DNA of 64,000 bases. It comes from Solibacillus merdavium. GTDB taxonomy: Bacteria; Bacillota; Bacilli; Bacillales_A; Planococcaceae. The stretch covers positions 1 to 64,000 of the forward strand of contig NZ_JACSPW010000011.1 of NCBI RefSeq assembly GCF_014836935.1, given 5' to 3'. Each line of letters opens with the position of its first letter. Position 1 is the first letter of the stretch. The translations under genes were made by a program, and so were the position numbers. The notes under the pieces were generated by a model, which searched no databases, was not told the origin of the DNA, and saw nothing but the letters and a program-made list of their open reading frames with translations. This document shows, piece after piece, positions 45,851-55,391 of this stretch.

Positions 45851-47248
45851 CTATGAAGTTACTTTAGTGGAGCTCTTCACTTCGCGGCGAATATACTGAC
45901 CACTTCCAAGCTTGCCGACGAACTTTTTATCTTGAATAACATAGTCGCCGCGCACCAACACACTTGTTGGCTCACCCGTAATTTCCAGCCCTTCAAATGC
46001 GTTGTAGTCAACATTCATATGGTGCGTTTCTGCCGAGATTGTCCGTTTTGCTGTTGGATCGAATAATACGATATCGGCATCCGAACCGACCGCAATTGTT
46101 CCTTTTTTAGGGAACAGTCCGAAAATCTTCGCAGATTGCGTAGAAATCATGTCAACAAACTCATTTTCCGTAATACGACCTTTTGCTACGCCTTCCGAAT
46201 AAAGTACAGAGAAGCGATCTTCAATAAATGGTCCACCGTTCGGAATTTTCGAGAAGTCATCCTTCCCTAATGTTTTCTTGCCATTAAAGCTAAACGAGCA
46301 TTGATCAGAACCAATCGTTTGAAGCTGCTTGGCCTTCAGTGCATTCCACAATACTTCCTGATGCTCTACAGGACGCAGTGGCGGTGACCATACATATTTC
46401 GCCCCTTCAAAATTCGGCTTTTCCAATGCTGTTTGGTCCAACACTAAATATGGCGGACAAGTTTCACCTAAAACGTTGTAGCCTTTATTACGGGCAGAAA
46501 TGATTTCATCGACCGCTTCTTTACACGTTACATGCACGACATAAAGCTGTGCACCTGCCAAATTCGCCAGCTCAATCGCACGCTTAGTCGCTTCACCTTC
46601 AACTTCCGGCGGACGAGTCAATGCATGATAAATCGGCTCCGTCTGTCCATTTGCCTTCGCCTCTTCTACCAGCTCATCAATTACAGAACCATTTTCACAA
46701 TGCACCATAACAGTTGCACCTAATTGCTGCCCGACTTTAAATGCCTGGAACAATGTACGATCTGTCGCTTGGAATTCCTTTGCATATGCCAAAAACACTT
46801 TGATCGAGCTTATCCCACCCCGCTCTAGTGCTTCCGGTAATTCTTTTAAGCGCTGTTCATTTAAATCACCAATCATTAAGTGGAATCCATAGTCGATCAC
46901 GGCCTTGTCCTTTGCCTTGCCATGCCAAGTATCAATCGCATCCATTAATGTCGGAGAGCCTGCACTAATACAAAAATCAATAATTGTCGTCGTTCCACCA
47001 AAAGCTGCTGCAATGGTTCCTGATTGCCAATCATCATCTGTTACCGTATTGTTGAACGGCATATCCAAATGGGTATGAGGGTCAATACCGCCCGGAAATA
47101 ATAGCTTTCCTGTAGCGTCAATAATTTCTGCATCCACGTCTTGGATACTCGCTGCAATCTGCTTGATAACGCCATCCTCAATCAGCACATCACCTTTATA
47201 CGTATCTGCAGCCGTAACAATTGTTCCCCCAGTAATGATCTTTTTCAT
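45851..47248 (-). CDS. hydA: Dihydropyrimidinase (D-hydantoinase)
   Basis: 465 residues of the amidohydrolase fold. Metal-binding GGIDPHTHLDMPF, carboxylated Lys in SIKVFLAYAKEF, His in MVHCENGSV and YVVHVTCKEA, and Asp in IGSDQCSF. It opens dihydrouracil to N-carbamoyl-beta-alanine. It is the first gene after a 625-bp gap, so its promoter should lie in 47249-47600. Confidence 0.96.
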   Translation of the reverse strand: MKKIITGGTIVTAADTYKGDVLIEDGVIKQIAASIQDVDAEIIDATGKLLFPGGIDPHTHLDMPFNNTVTDDDWQSGTIAAAFGGTTTIIDFCISAGSPTLMDAIDTWHGKAKDKAVIDYGFHLMIGDLNEQRLKELPEALERGGISSIKVFLAYAKEFQATDRTLFQAFKVGQQLGATVMVHCENGSVIDELVEEAKANGQTEPIYHALTRPPEVEGEATKRAIELANLAGAQLYVVHVTCKEAVDEIISARNKGYNVLGETCPPYLVLDQTALEKPNFEGAKYVWSPPLRPVEHQEVLWNALKAKQLQTIGSDQCSFSFNGKKTLGKDDFSKIPNGGPFIEDRFSVLYSEGVAKGRITENEFVDMISTQSAKIFGLFPKKGTIAVGSDADIVLFDPTAKRTISAETHHMNVDYNAFEGLEITGEPTSVLVRGDYVIQDKKFVGKLGSGQYIRREVKSSTKVTS

Positions 47249-47636
47249 AGTAAACCCTCCTATTTTTCTAGTAATTTAGCTAAGTTCCAGAAAGAACCGT
47301 TGAAACTCCTCTTTGCATTTTAGTCTGAATTTTCAATAAATTTAAGACGCAATGAGAGCAATTTAAGAATATTTAACTTCTAGGAAGCATATAATTAAAT
47401 ATATATTATTATATGTCAATATTTATAACATAATATTTAATTATTCTAAATAAAACTTTAAAAAGTTACTTCTCCCCTTCATATCATTAACTTTACTCGA
47501 CAGTTGATTAAAAATTAATATACAAAAGGTAATTTTTCCACTAATCTTTTTAGACACAACGTAAAAAGCGAAAAGAAAAAGCTATTTTCATGTGACATTT
47601 TATGACATGATTCGCTATTTCCGCAAAAGAAAGATT

Positions 47637-47810
47637 TTCTAATAAACTTAAAAATATTCTAATATATTCTTATTTGTTCTAATATAAGTTTGATCTGCTA
47701 ATAAAACCTCAAAATGTTCTAAAAAAGGTGCACATTGTTCTAAAATCCCCTCTCAACCTTCTAATATCCCACCCGCAATTTCTAATATCCCCCACAATTG
47801 TTCTAATAAA
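47637..47810 (+). repeat. Element A, copy 3: nine phased TTCTAATA boxes
   Basis: Boxes start at 47637, 47657, 47677, 47696, 47717, 47738, 47759, 47780 and 47801. The intervals 20, 20, 19, 21, 21, 21, 21, 21 equal those of the first nine boxes at 24287. Box 4 is TGCTAATA; boxes 5 and 6 are TTCTAAAA. Confidence 0.88.
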
Positions 47811-47827
47811 TTCATTTACATATAAAA

Positions 47828-47861
47828 AACAGCCTGATCCATTTCCCGGAATCAGGCTGTT
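47828..47861 (-). terminator. Terminator of the mmsA-type gene
   Basis: AACAGCCTGAT pairs with AATCAGGCTGTT around CCATTTCCCGG; T-runs on both sides. Confidence 0.85.
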
Positions 47862-47873
47862 TCCCATATTATT

Positions 47874-49391
47874 TTAGTCGTTGCTCGGAAACGCGAATGT
47901 CGATGCAGTCGTTTCTGTCGTTTCCGGCCAGCGCTCGGATATCGTTTTCGTCTTTGTAAAGAATCGCGCCTGATCAGGACCAAACATGTGCCCTTCACCA
48001 AAACGTGACCCTTTAAAGCCGGCAAAGTTATGATAGCCTACCGGAATTGGAATCGGCACATTAACACCGACCATACCAACATCTATTTCCGTAGTAAATT
48101 TACGCGCTGCAGCACCATCATTCGTAAAGATCGTAACACCGTTTGCCAACTCCTGGTCGTTAATGAAATCAATCGCCTCCGAAAGCGAACCTACGCGCAC
48201 AACATTTCGAGCCGGTCCGAAAACTTCCTGATCGCAAATATCCATCTCCTTAGTTACATTGTCCAATAGTGTTGGACCTACAAAGAAGCCTTCCGAGTCT
48301 TTCACAATATCCAATTCACGACCATCATTCACAACTGTTGCACCTTGCTGCTCAGCTAAATCAATCGCTTTTAAAATACTTTCTTTGGACTCTTTCGAAA
48401 TTACCGGTCCAAAATCCGTCCCTTCCTCTGTGTAGCTGCCAACTTTCAACTTACTTATTTTGTCTTTTAAAATCGCTACTAATCTATCAGCTGTTTCTTC
48501 ACCAACCGGCACAATAGTAGAAATTGCCATACAACGCTGAGAAGCCGCGCCGTATGCAGCACCAATAAACGCGTTCGCCACCTGCTCTAAATCTGCGTCT
48601 GGCATGACAACCATATTATTTTTTCCGCCACCTAGAGCCGTGACACGCTTACCATATTTAGCACCTGTTTCGTAAATATATTTAGCTACCGGAGTTGACC
48701 CAACAAATGAAATTGCCTGCACAGTCGGGTTTTCTAAAAGCTCATTTACCGCTTCTTTACTCCCGTTCACTACTGTCCAAATGCCATCCGGTAAGCCTGC
48801 CTTTTTCCATAGTTCACTTACAAATAGCGAAGTCATCGGCACCTTTTCGGAAGCCTTTAAAATGACTGCATTCCCAACAGCAATCGCCATCGACGTTTGC
48901 GCCAGCGGTACCATGATCGGGAAGTTAAACGGTGAGATAGCAGCTACGACACCTAGCGGATACTTCGCCGAGTAGGCATTAATTTGACCGCCAACATTGA
49001 CCGAATACTCCCCCTTCACAAGGTGAGGTGCCCCGATCGCCAAATCGACAGACTCCAATGCCCGCGTCACTTCCCCGCGCGCGTCTTCCAACGTTTTACC
49101 GCTTTCCGTACATATAATATCCAACAGCTGCTCCATATTTTCCGTAATTAAATAGCGGAAGCGCATTAAAACTTCAGCTCGCTTAGCAACAGATAAATCT
49201 CTCCACGCAGGAAAAGCCGCTTTTGCCGCTGCAATAGCTTCACGTGTTTCTTCGGCTGTTGCAATCGGTACTTCAGCAATCACCTCGCCGGTAGTTGGAT
49301 TGTAGACTTTTGAATAGCTTCTGCTTTTTCCCTCGACTAATTCCCCATTTATAAAATGCGTTAATCTTTTTACCGAAACTGCTTCTGTCAT
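47874..49391 (-). CDS. mmsA: CoA-acylating (methyl)malonate-semialdehyde dehydrogenase
   Basis: 505 residues. Aldehyde dehydrogenase fold with ISPFNFPIMVPLAQTSMAIA, SFVGSTPVAKYIY and the catalytic Cys in ASQRCMAISTIV, the signature of MmsA/IolA enzymes. It converts malonate semialdehyde (from beta-alanine) or methylmalonate semialdehyde (from beta-aminoisobutyrate) to acetyl- or propionyl-CoA. It lies 15 bp after the aminotransferase gene. Confidence 0.94.
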   Translation of the reverse strand: MTEAVSVKRLTHFINGELVEGKSRSYSKVYNPTTGEVIAEVPIATAEETREAIAAAKAAFPAWRDLSVAKRAEVLMRFRYLITENMEQLLDIICTESGKTLEDARGEVTRALESVDLAIGAPHLVKGEYSVNVGGQINAYSAKYPLGVVAAISPFNFPIMVPLAQTSMAIAVGNAVILKASEKVPMTSLFVSELWKKAGLPDGIWTVVNGSKEAVNELLENPTVQAISFVGSTPVAKYIYETGAKYGKRVTALGGGKNNMVVMPDADLEQVANAFIGAAYGAASQRCMAISTIVPVGEETADRLVAILKDKISKLKVGSYTEEGTDFGPVISKESKESILKAIDLAEQQGATVVNDGRELDIVKDSEGFFVGPTLLDNVTKEMDICDQEVFGPARNVVRVGSLSEAIDFINDQELANGVTIFTNDGAAARKFTTEIDVGMVGVNVPIPIPVGYHNFAGFKGSRFGEGHMFGPDQARFFTKTKTISERWPETTETTASTFAFPSND

Positions 49392-49406
49392 TATGAATGT
49401 CCTCCT

Positions 49407-50762
49407 CTATTTAATGCTGTTTAATGCCTCTATCAATGTCGTTGCAATAAAGTCCTTTTCCTCTAACGTAATGGAAAGCGGTGGTGAAAGTGTTAATACA
49501 TTATTGAAGTCCGCCACTGTCACACCATTTTTACCGATAATAACGCCCTTTTGCTTACAATAGCCAATAACCGCATTGACCTTATTGATATCTAGAGGCG
49601 CCTTCGTTTCTTTATTTTCAACAAGCTCGATTCCTATCAATAAACCTTTACCTCGAATATCCCCAACGTAAGGATGATCACTTAAATTTTCCGTTAAAGT
49701 TGCTTTAAGTGATTCCCCAAGCATAGTAGATTGATCAAATAGATTTTCGCGCTCCATTATTTCAATATTTTTTAAAGCGACCGCACAAGCTACCGGTGAA
49801 CCGCCGAATGTATTAACGTGACGTAAAAACTCGTAGTCCCCTTCAGCTACAAACTGCTCGTAAATTTCGCGACGGATGGCAGTAGCGGATAATGGCATAT
49901 ACGCACTTGTCAGCCCCTTTGCCATCGTGACGATATCCGGCTTAATTCCGTAGTTTTGGAAGCCAAATGCTTTCCCAGTTCGCCCAAATCCGCAAATAAC
50001 CTCGTCAATAATGAGTAACGCACCGTGCTTTTTACACACCTCCTGAACACCCTGCAAATAGGCCTCATTCGGGACGATCACCCCGCCACCAGTTATGATT
50101 GGCTCCATAATAACAGCGGCAATCGTTTCAGACATTTCCCATGTCATCACCTGGTCCAGGTTTTTCACACTTGGCAATGTCGTTGGATCTTCACCGTTCA
50201 TTTCTTCCGGATTGCGGTATTGGTCAGGTGGTGCTACATGCAAAAATCCTGGAGCAAGTGGCTCATATTTATATTTACGCTGTGCCTGCCCTGTAGCCGC
50301 TAAAGCACCCATTGTATTCCCGTGGTACGCACGATAGCGGGAAACAATTTTATAGCGATTCGTTTCACCTTTTTGCTGATGATATTGTCGTACTACTTTA
50401 AATGCAACCTCATTTGCTTCTGAACCACTGTTGGAGTAGAAAACGACATATTCATCGCCAAGCAGCTCGCTAATTTTCTGGCTTAGTAAAATTGCCGGAG
50501 TATGCCCATATGTGAGCGGTGTATAGGAGTTTTTAAGCATTTGCTCATAGGCTACTTCTGCAATTTCCTTGCGCCCATAACCAATATTCGTACACCATAG
50601 CCCCGCCATCGCATCCAAATATTTATTGCCATCGATATCCGTCAGCCAAGCCCCTTCCGCTCTATCCACAATAAACGTTGCATCCGGGTTATAAGGTTTC
50701 ATCGAATGCCATACACGCTTCTCGTCATTTGCCTTCCAGTTATACTCTACATATTGGCTCAT
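49407..50762 (-). CDS. Class III omega-aminotransferase, beta-alanine:pyruvate type
   Basis: 451 residues. The PLP Lys lies in DIVTMAKGLTSAYMPL; the cofactor loop is SNSGSEANEVAFKVVRQYH and the aspartate is in LLIIDEVICGFGRTG. It probably transfers the amino group of beta-alanine or beta-aminoisobutyrate to pyruvate, giving semialdehydes for the next enzyme. It is the first gene of a two-gene unit with mmsA, upstream of hydA in the locus. Substrate is inferred from context. Confidence 0.9.
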   Translation of the reverse strand: MSQYVEYNWKANDEKRVWHSMKPYNPDATFIVDRAEGAWLTDIDGNKYLDAMAGLWCTNIGYGRKEIAEVAYEQMLKNSYTPLTYGHTPAILLSQKISELLGDEYVVFYSNSGSEANEVAFKVVRQYHQQKGETNRYKIVSRYRAYHGNTMGALAATGQAQRKYKYEPLAPGFLHVAPPDQYRNPEEMNGEDPTTLPSVKNLDQVMTWEMSETIAAVIMEPIITGGGVIVPNEAYLQGVQEVCKKHGALLIIDEVICGFGRTGKAFGFQNYGIKPDIVTMAKGLTSAYMPLSATAIRREIYEQFVAEGDYEFLRHVNTFGGSPVACAVALKNIEIMERENLFDQSTMLGESLKATLTENLSDHPYVGDIRGKGLLIGIELVENKETKAPLDINKVNAVIGYCKQKGVIIGKNGVTVADFNNVLTLSPPLSITLEEKDFIATTLIEALNSIK

Positions 50763-50951
50763 GCATTTCCCTCCTAAATTTCAGAACTTACCTCTATTTT
50801 CGCTTATCGAACTTATTAGGGCACTATACATTGTGTAAAATGGTTTTTTGCATCCACTTCACATTAAGGTAATTAGTTGGTTCATCATTAGTAGGTTAGA
50901 ATGGTGTCTATGTAGTACGATCCCCCGGGAAAAAACGTCACATCCGCAAGA

Positions 50952-52493
50952 TTAGGTGACTTTCATCCCCTCATAATAATTATGCTTTGTCATCAATAAC
51001 ATGAGTTCCAAACATAAACGATTTTCATAATTCATAAAATCACTACCAATAATCTGCTCCACCTTTTCAAGACGGTGATACAGCGTTTGACGCACAATAA
51101 ATAATTTTTCGGCTGTTTCCTTTTTCAATCCATTGCACTGAAAAAAGATATCTAATGTTTGAATTAAGTTCGTATTGTGCTTGCTGTCGTAATGACTCAA
51201 CATTTCAATCTTTTCCTTGGCGGCCTGCATTAAACTATTGTTATTTTGTAAAACCTTTACCATATGATAAAGAAGCAGTTCATCATAGAAATAGGAAAGC
51301 TCCATATTCTTCATCCGTATTTGAAGCGTCTCCTGTGCAGTTTGATAGCTTTCCTTTAATTCATTGTAATGGGAAACATATTTGCCTACCGCAATGAGCG
51401 TATCTAGCCTGTACTGATTGATAAGTTCATTCATAGCTCGCTTCATTCGCTCTTTATACGTATCTGCCTGTCCTAAATCATTCAGTATAAATATTAAATA
51501 CTGGGACTGCTCCACGATAAAAGTGTAAAAGCCCTCCTTTTGCAGAGCCTGACGGAGATTCATTTTATAATTAGTCAAATCCTGTATAATATTCTTTCTT
51601 CGCATCTGATGAATCATAACCATCCAACCGCTTTTCTTTAACTTTTGGTCTGATTCTTCAATAAAATAAAGCATTTCATCATCGCTGTTTTTGCCTTCCA
51701 GCCATTTCTCGAAAAATTTCCGATTTTCACTTTCAAGCTTTTCTTCAATATATAAATCTCTTAAGACAAACTGAGACAATGTAACGACTGTACGATCCAA
51801 AATTAATAAATCCAATTCTGTTATTTCCCTTTTCTCAGAATAGATATGAACCGTTCCATACACTTGGTCAAATAAAGTCATTTCAAGACTTGCTTTATTC
51901 TTACTGCTTAGACTATTAATGTAATATTTATAATTTTCAATCTTTTTATCCGGGATTGCGAGGCTTGTTCCTTTATTTACCTCAAAGTAAGTATTCACAT
52001 TTAAATACTTTTGCATGTACTGCAGAATTTTCGCTTTGTCATTTACCTTCAAAACATAGTTGTTTATTTTTTGGGAATATTCCTCCAGCTGCCTCAATAT
52101 ATCGTATTGCTGATGGATAATTGCTGTATGCAAATCCTGCGTAATTCCTATAAACGGCACGATTTCCTGAAAAACGATAAGAGGAAAATCCAGACTATTC
52201 GCTAAATTTATGACACTTTCCGGTACGACCTGAATATACATCCCGAGTTCAATGCACAGTCCTGCTACTTCCAGATCGCTAAGCTGTTGAACAAAATTTA
52301 AAAACCCTTGCTCGTTGTCCTTTAAAATAACGCCCGTTGTTAAAATAAGCTCATTCCCTTTAATTAGCTGCTTCACATCGATAACTTCCAATATATGAAT
52401 CCATTTTATAGCATGATTTAAACCTGTTTGACCTGCAACAACTTTGGCAGATTCAAAGTATTTTCGATTTAGAACTTCTCTTACAGTTATCAT
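50952..52493 (-). CDS. PucR-family transcriptional regulator
   Basis: 513 residues. An N-terminal PucR sensory domain (residues 5-125; WIHILEVIDVKQLIKGNELI) and a C-terminal PucR-type helix-turn-helix (NGLKKETAEKLFIVRQTLYH followed by RLEKVEQIIG). PucR proteins activate purine or pyrimidine catabolic genes, including pyd/rut-like clusters in Gram-positive bacteria. It is divergent from the hydrolase at 52619 and next to the aminotransferase, consistent with control of the entire locus. Confidence 0.92.
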   Translation of the reverse strand: MITVREVLNRKYFESAKVVAGQTGLNHAIKWIHILEVIDVKQLIKGNELILTTGVILKDNEQGFLNFVQQLSDLEVAGLCIELGMYIQVVPESVINLANSLDFPLIVFQEIVPFIGITQDLHTAIIHQQYDILRQLEEYSQKINNYVLKVNDKAKILQYMQKYLNVNTYFEVNKGTSLAIPDKKIENYKYYINSLSSKNKASLEMTLFDQVYGTVHIYSEKREITELDLLILDRTVVTLSQFVLRDLYIEEKLESENRKFFEKWLEGKNSDDEMLYFIEESDQKLKKSGWMVMIHQMRRKNIIQDLTNYKMNLRQALQKEGFYTFIVEQSQYLIFILNDLGQADTYKERMKRAMNELINQYRLDTLIAVGKYVSHYNELKESYQTAQETLQIRMKNMELSYFYDELLLYHMVKVLQNNNSLMQAAKEKIEMLSHYDSKHNTNLIQTLDIFFQCNGLKKETAEKLFIVRQTLYHRLEKVEQIIGSDFMNYENRLCLELMLLMTKHNYYEGMKVT

Positions 52494-52618
52494 AGGCAGC
52501 CTCCTCTAATTAACAATTCGTCCATACAATTATTGTATCATTTTACATTAGGTATATATTAATTTGTTATATAAAAATGCTAATGTATATATATTAATGG
52601 AATAAAGGGGGACTCCTA

Positions 52619-53866
52619 ATGTTAAAAACCAATCGCGAACGACTAAAAAACAGTATTGAGTTATTCAGTCAATTTGGAGCTACGGAAAATAACGGTGTCA
52701 CACGTTTAAGTCTTTCCCATGAGGATATTCTGGCGCGCAACAAATTGAAGGAAACTTGCGAACAGCTTGGAATGATTGTCACGACCGATGATATGGGTAC
52801 AATGTACGCAACACTTCCAGGCAAATCCAACAATTTACCGATTGTGATGGGCTCACATTTGGATTCCGTTATTAAAGGTGGACGCTTTGATGGCGTTCTA
52901 GGTGTTTTAACTGCTTTAGAGGCAGTCCAAACAATAATTGATGCCGGACTAGAACTGAACCACCCTCTAACAATCGTGAACTTCACAAACGAGGAAGGCG
53001 CACGCTTTGAGCCTTCGTTAATGGCTTCTGGCGTTCTTTCAGGAAAATTCGAAAAGGAAAAGATGCTCGCTTCCACAGACGTAGAAGGCGTAACCTTTGA
53101 ACAAGCCCTAAAAGAAAGCGGCTATGAAGGTGATATAGCAAACCGTCTAACAGATGCTCATGCCTATTTAGAGCTTCATATTGAGCAAGGCCCCGTACTG
53201 GAACACTATGAAACTGAAATTGGCATAGTTGAAGGTGTGCTTGGCATGGTCTGCTATGACATTACTTTGACTGGTGAATCGAATCATGCTGGGACGACCC
53301 CTATCTCAATGCGTAAAGATAGTATGTTTGCCGCAATGCAAATTATTTCAATCCTGCAGAACAAACTAAAACAGCTCCCTGATGATCTTGTTTACACAAT
53401 CGGACGCATTAATGCCTATCCGAATATTCATACAGTCATTCCAAACAAAGTAACATTCTCGTTAGAATCCCGCCATCAAGACCCTTCTGTTATCGCGCAA
53501 GTAGAACAAATCATTTTTGACCTACCAAAGGAAATAGAAAATTGTCAGCTTAGCTATTCAAAATTATGGAGCCGCGATACTGTTCATTTTGCACCGGAAG
53601 TTGTGGGTGCTGTAGCAGCAAGCGCTGATGACTTAGGCTATTCAAGCCGACATATGTATAGCGGTGCCGGCCATGACGCCCAATTTATTGCCGGCTATAT
53701 TCCTTCCACAATGATTTTCGTTCCAAGCGCAAACGGCTATAGCCACCGTGAAGATGAGTACACTTCATTCGAGGAATGCTCAAAGGGTGCCGATGTCCTT
53801 GTAAATGCCGTTTTGAAGGTTGCAGAAAGTTCCGTTTTGCCCGTAAATTCCGTGAGTATGAAATGA
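52619..53866 (+). CDS. M20-type amidohydrolase, probable N-carbamoyl-beta-alanine amidohydrolase
   Basis: 415 residues; AAGGGGG precedes the ATG. Metal motifs: VMGSHLDSVIKGGRFDGVLG, TNEEGARFEPS, HIEQGPVLEHY and SGAGHDAQFIAGY. Members act on N-carbamoyl-beta-alanine, N-carbamoyl-L-amino acids or allantoate. The locus supplies N-carbamoyl-beta-alanine through PreAT and HydA and consumes beta-alanine through the aminotransferase, so beta-ureidopropionase activity is the best inference. It is about 40% like the paralogue at 28137 by eye over the metal-site blocks only. Confidence 0.88.
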   Translation: MLKTNRERLKNSIELFSQFGATENNGVTRLSLSHEDILARNKLKETCEQLGMIVTTDDMGTMYATLPGKSNNLPIVMGSHLDSVIKGGRFDGVLGVLTALEAVQTIIDAGLELNHPLTIVNFTNEEGARFEPSLMASGVLSGKFEKEKMLASTDVEGVTFEQALKESGYEGDIANRLTDAHAYLELHIEQGPVLEHYETEIGIVEGVLGMVCYDITLTGESNHAGTTPISMRKDSMFAAMQIISILQNKLKQLPDDLVYTIGRINAYPNIHTVIPNKVTFSLESRHQDPSVIAQVEQIIFDLPKEIENCQLSYSKLWSRDTVHFAPEVVGAVAASADDLGYSSRHMYSGAGHDAQFIAGYIPSTMIFVPSANGYSHREDEYTSFEECSKGADVLVNAVLKVAESSVLPVNSVSMK

Positions 53867-53882
53867 TTGATTTTACTTTTAT

Positions 53883-53908
53883 AAAGAGAGGCTGCACGAA
53901 CGCCTCTC
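53883..53908 (+). terminator. Possible terminator after the amidohydrolase gene
   Basis: GAGAGGC and GCCTCTC pair around TGCACGAAC; the tail is only weakly T-rich. Confidence 0.5.
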
Positions 53909-54043
53909 ACCTATCCATCTTTTACTATTTTCCGGCAAAGTCTTATGCATTGTTTTCACCTAGTTATAAATAGATTAGCCCTTCCCTTCTTATATAGGAG
54001 AACATACTATATGTTAACTATTAAAAGAAGGGAGATTAAAATA

Positions 54044-54301
54044 ATGAGACGTCAAATCGGTTTCTGTTACCCTGGTTACCGATACTGCGGACCAGGGTGT
54101 TCCGGTCCCGGTGCACCAACAAATGCAGTAGATAACTGTTGCCTGCACCATGATGCGTGCTATTACTATGGATACGATAAACGATATTGCGATGCGCTAT
54201 TCCAGCATTGCTTAAGTCAATACAAATATGCTCCCACTAAAATGGGGAAAGACGCAAGATTATTCTCCAAAGCCATCCACATTAAAAATAATCTTCTATA
54301 G
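54044..54301 (+). CDS. Phospholipase A2-like small Cys-rich protein
   Basis: 85 residues from ATG 54044, after GGGAG; the longer frame starting at 53945 lacks a start signal. YCGPGCSGPGAP forms the calcium loop, and NCCLHHDACYYYG supplies the catalytic His-Asp pair of PLA2-like enzymes. Eight Cys could form disulfides, yet there is no signal peptide. Short proteins of this kind occur in spore-forming Bacilli. Lipase activity is inferred from motif identity. A terminator follows at 54312. Confidence 0.85.
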   Translation: MRRQIGFCYPGYRYCGPGCSGPGAPTNAVDNCCLHHDACYYYGYDKRYCDALFQHCLSQYKYAPTKMGKDARLFSKAIHIKNNLL

Positions 54302-54311
54302 CGATAAAAAA

Positions 54312-54348
54312 TAGGCATGAAACCACTTGTTACAAGGTTTCATGCCTA
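54312..54348 (+). terminator. Terminator of the PLA2-like gene
   Basis: TAGGCATGAAACC pairs perfectly with GGTTTCATGCCTA. Confidence 0.75.
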
Positions 54349-54370
54349 ATCTTCTATAAAAAAACTAAAT

Positions 54371-54430
54371 TTGGGACATAGGCTCAGGCCGTGCCCCCGG
54401 AAAGCGTTCCCGTAACCGAAATCAATTCTG
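54371..54430 (-). repeat. Dispersed intergenic repeat, inverted partial copy
   Basis: On the minus strand ATTGATTTCGGTTACGGGAA, CGCTTTCCGGGGGCACGG and GCCTGAGCCT match the left half of the 11600 copy. Confidence 0.7.
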
Positions 54431-54455
54431 ACGGAAGTGGAAAATGTTTTCCCTC

Positions 54456-55241
54456 TTAGTCAATCTTCTGTCCTGTAATTTCTTCAAGCTTACCGTTTTC
54501 TTTAATTTTCTTTAAGCCTTCATTTAAGTGATTCAATAGCTCAGTGTTCCCCTTTTTCACCATGAAGCCGTAATATTCTTTTTCAAACTGATCCGATTCA
54601 ATCGCTTTTAAGCCGGAATTCGGATTGTTCTTTAAATACTCTAATACTACTGCATTATCACCGATTGCTGCCGCTGCTGCACCATTAATTACTTCTTGGA
54701 AGGCAACTGGCTGGTTTTCGTACGCTAAAGTTTTTGAGCTCGTTTTACCTTGCAGTTTTTTTGCCGCTTCATGACCTGTTGTATTAATTTGTACAGAGAT
54801 TTTTTCATCTTTTAACTCATCCAGTGTTGTAATTGGTGAATCTTCTTTTACGACAATCATTAATGTCGCTTCGTAATATGGATCTGTGAAATCAAATGTT
54901 TGTTTACGATCATCTGTAATTGTAATTCCTGATGCCCCTAAATCCAACTCACCATTCTTTAGCTGTTGGAATACCGGCTCCCAACCGACATTTCTAAATT
55001 CGATTTCCGAGCCCATCTCTTCACCGATTGCATTCATAATATCTACGTCGATCCCTACAATTTCCCCTTTATCATTCATCGATTCAAACGGTGCAAAAGT
55101 AGCTTCCGTGCCGACTAATAGTTTGGAAAAATTCCCTTCCGCATCTGCACCAGAAGTTTCTTTATCCCCAGTACCACACGCAGTTAAAACTATTGATAAT
55201 GCCACTAGCAGCATCATTGTTAACCATTTTTTATTCGACAT
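54456..55241 (-). CDS. Polar amino-acid ABC transporter substrate-binding lipoprotein (paralogue 1)
   Basis: 261 residues from ATG 55241 after GGGGG. Lipobox LTAC; bilobed family-3 binding fold with LLVGTEATFAPFESMNDKGE, GASGITITDDRKQTFDFTDP and VQINTTGHEAAKKLQGKTS. It is closely similar to the binding protein at 56847, but has its own upstream terminator (55340-55385), so it is probably expressed separately or by readthrough. It may give the shared importer a second ligand. Confidence 0.92.
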   Translation of the reverse strand: MSNKKWLTMMLLVALSIVLTACGTGDKETSGADAEGNFSKLLVGTEATFAPFESMNDKGEIVGIDVDIMNAIGEEMGSEIEFRNVGWEPVFQQLKNGELDLGASGITITDDRKQTFDFTDPYYEATLMIVVKEDSPITTLDELKDEKISVQINTTGHEAAKKLQGKTSSKTLAYENQPVAFQEVINGAAAAAIGDNAVVLEYLKNNPNSGLKAIESDQFEKEYYGFMVKKGNTELLNHLNEGLKKIKENGKLEEITGQKID

Positions 55242-55339
55242 TGTAAATCCCCCTATGTATTTTATGTTATAATTATACATTTTTCGAATATAGTAAAACA
55301 ATATTTATTTTTGAATTTTCAAATATTTCATACTGTAAA

Positions 55340-55385
55340 AAAACTATCTTCACTATATTTTAATATAGTAAAAGATAGCTTTTTT
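55340..55385 (-). terminator. Terminator after the amino-acid ABC ATPase gene
   Basis: CTATCTTCACTATATT and AATATAGTAAAAGATAG form a long, nearly perfect stem with T-runs on both sides. Confidence 0.85.
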
Positions 55386-55391
55386 CTATCT

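Larger units (their letters stand above)
47249..47873. other. Intergenic region: hydA promoter area and element A copy 3
   Basis: 47340-47530 is extremely AT-rich, with TATATATTATTATATG-like tracts suitable for regulator or promoter function. 47637-47810 is element A copy 3, and 47828-47861 the mmsA terminator. No gene. Confidence 0.6.
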
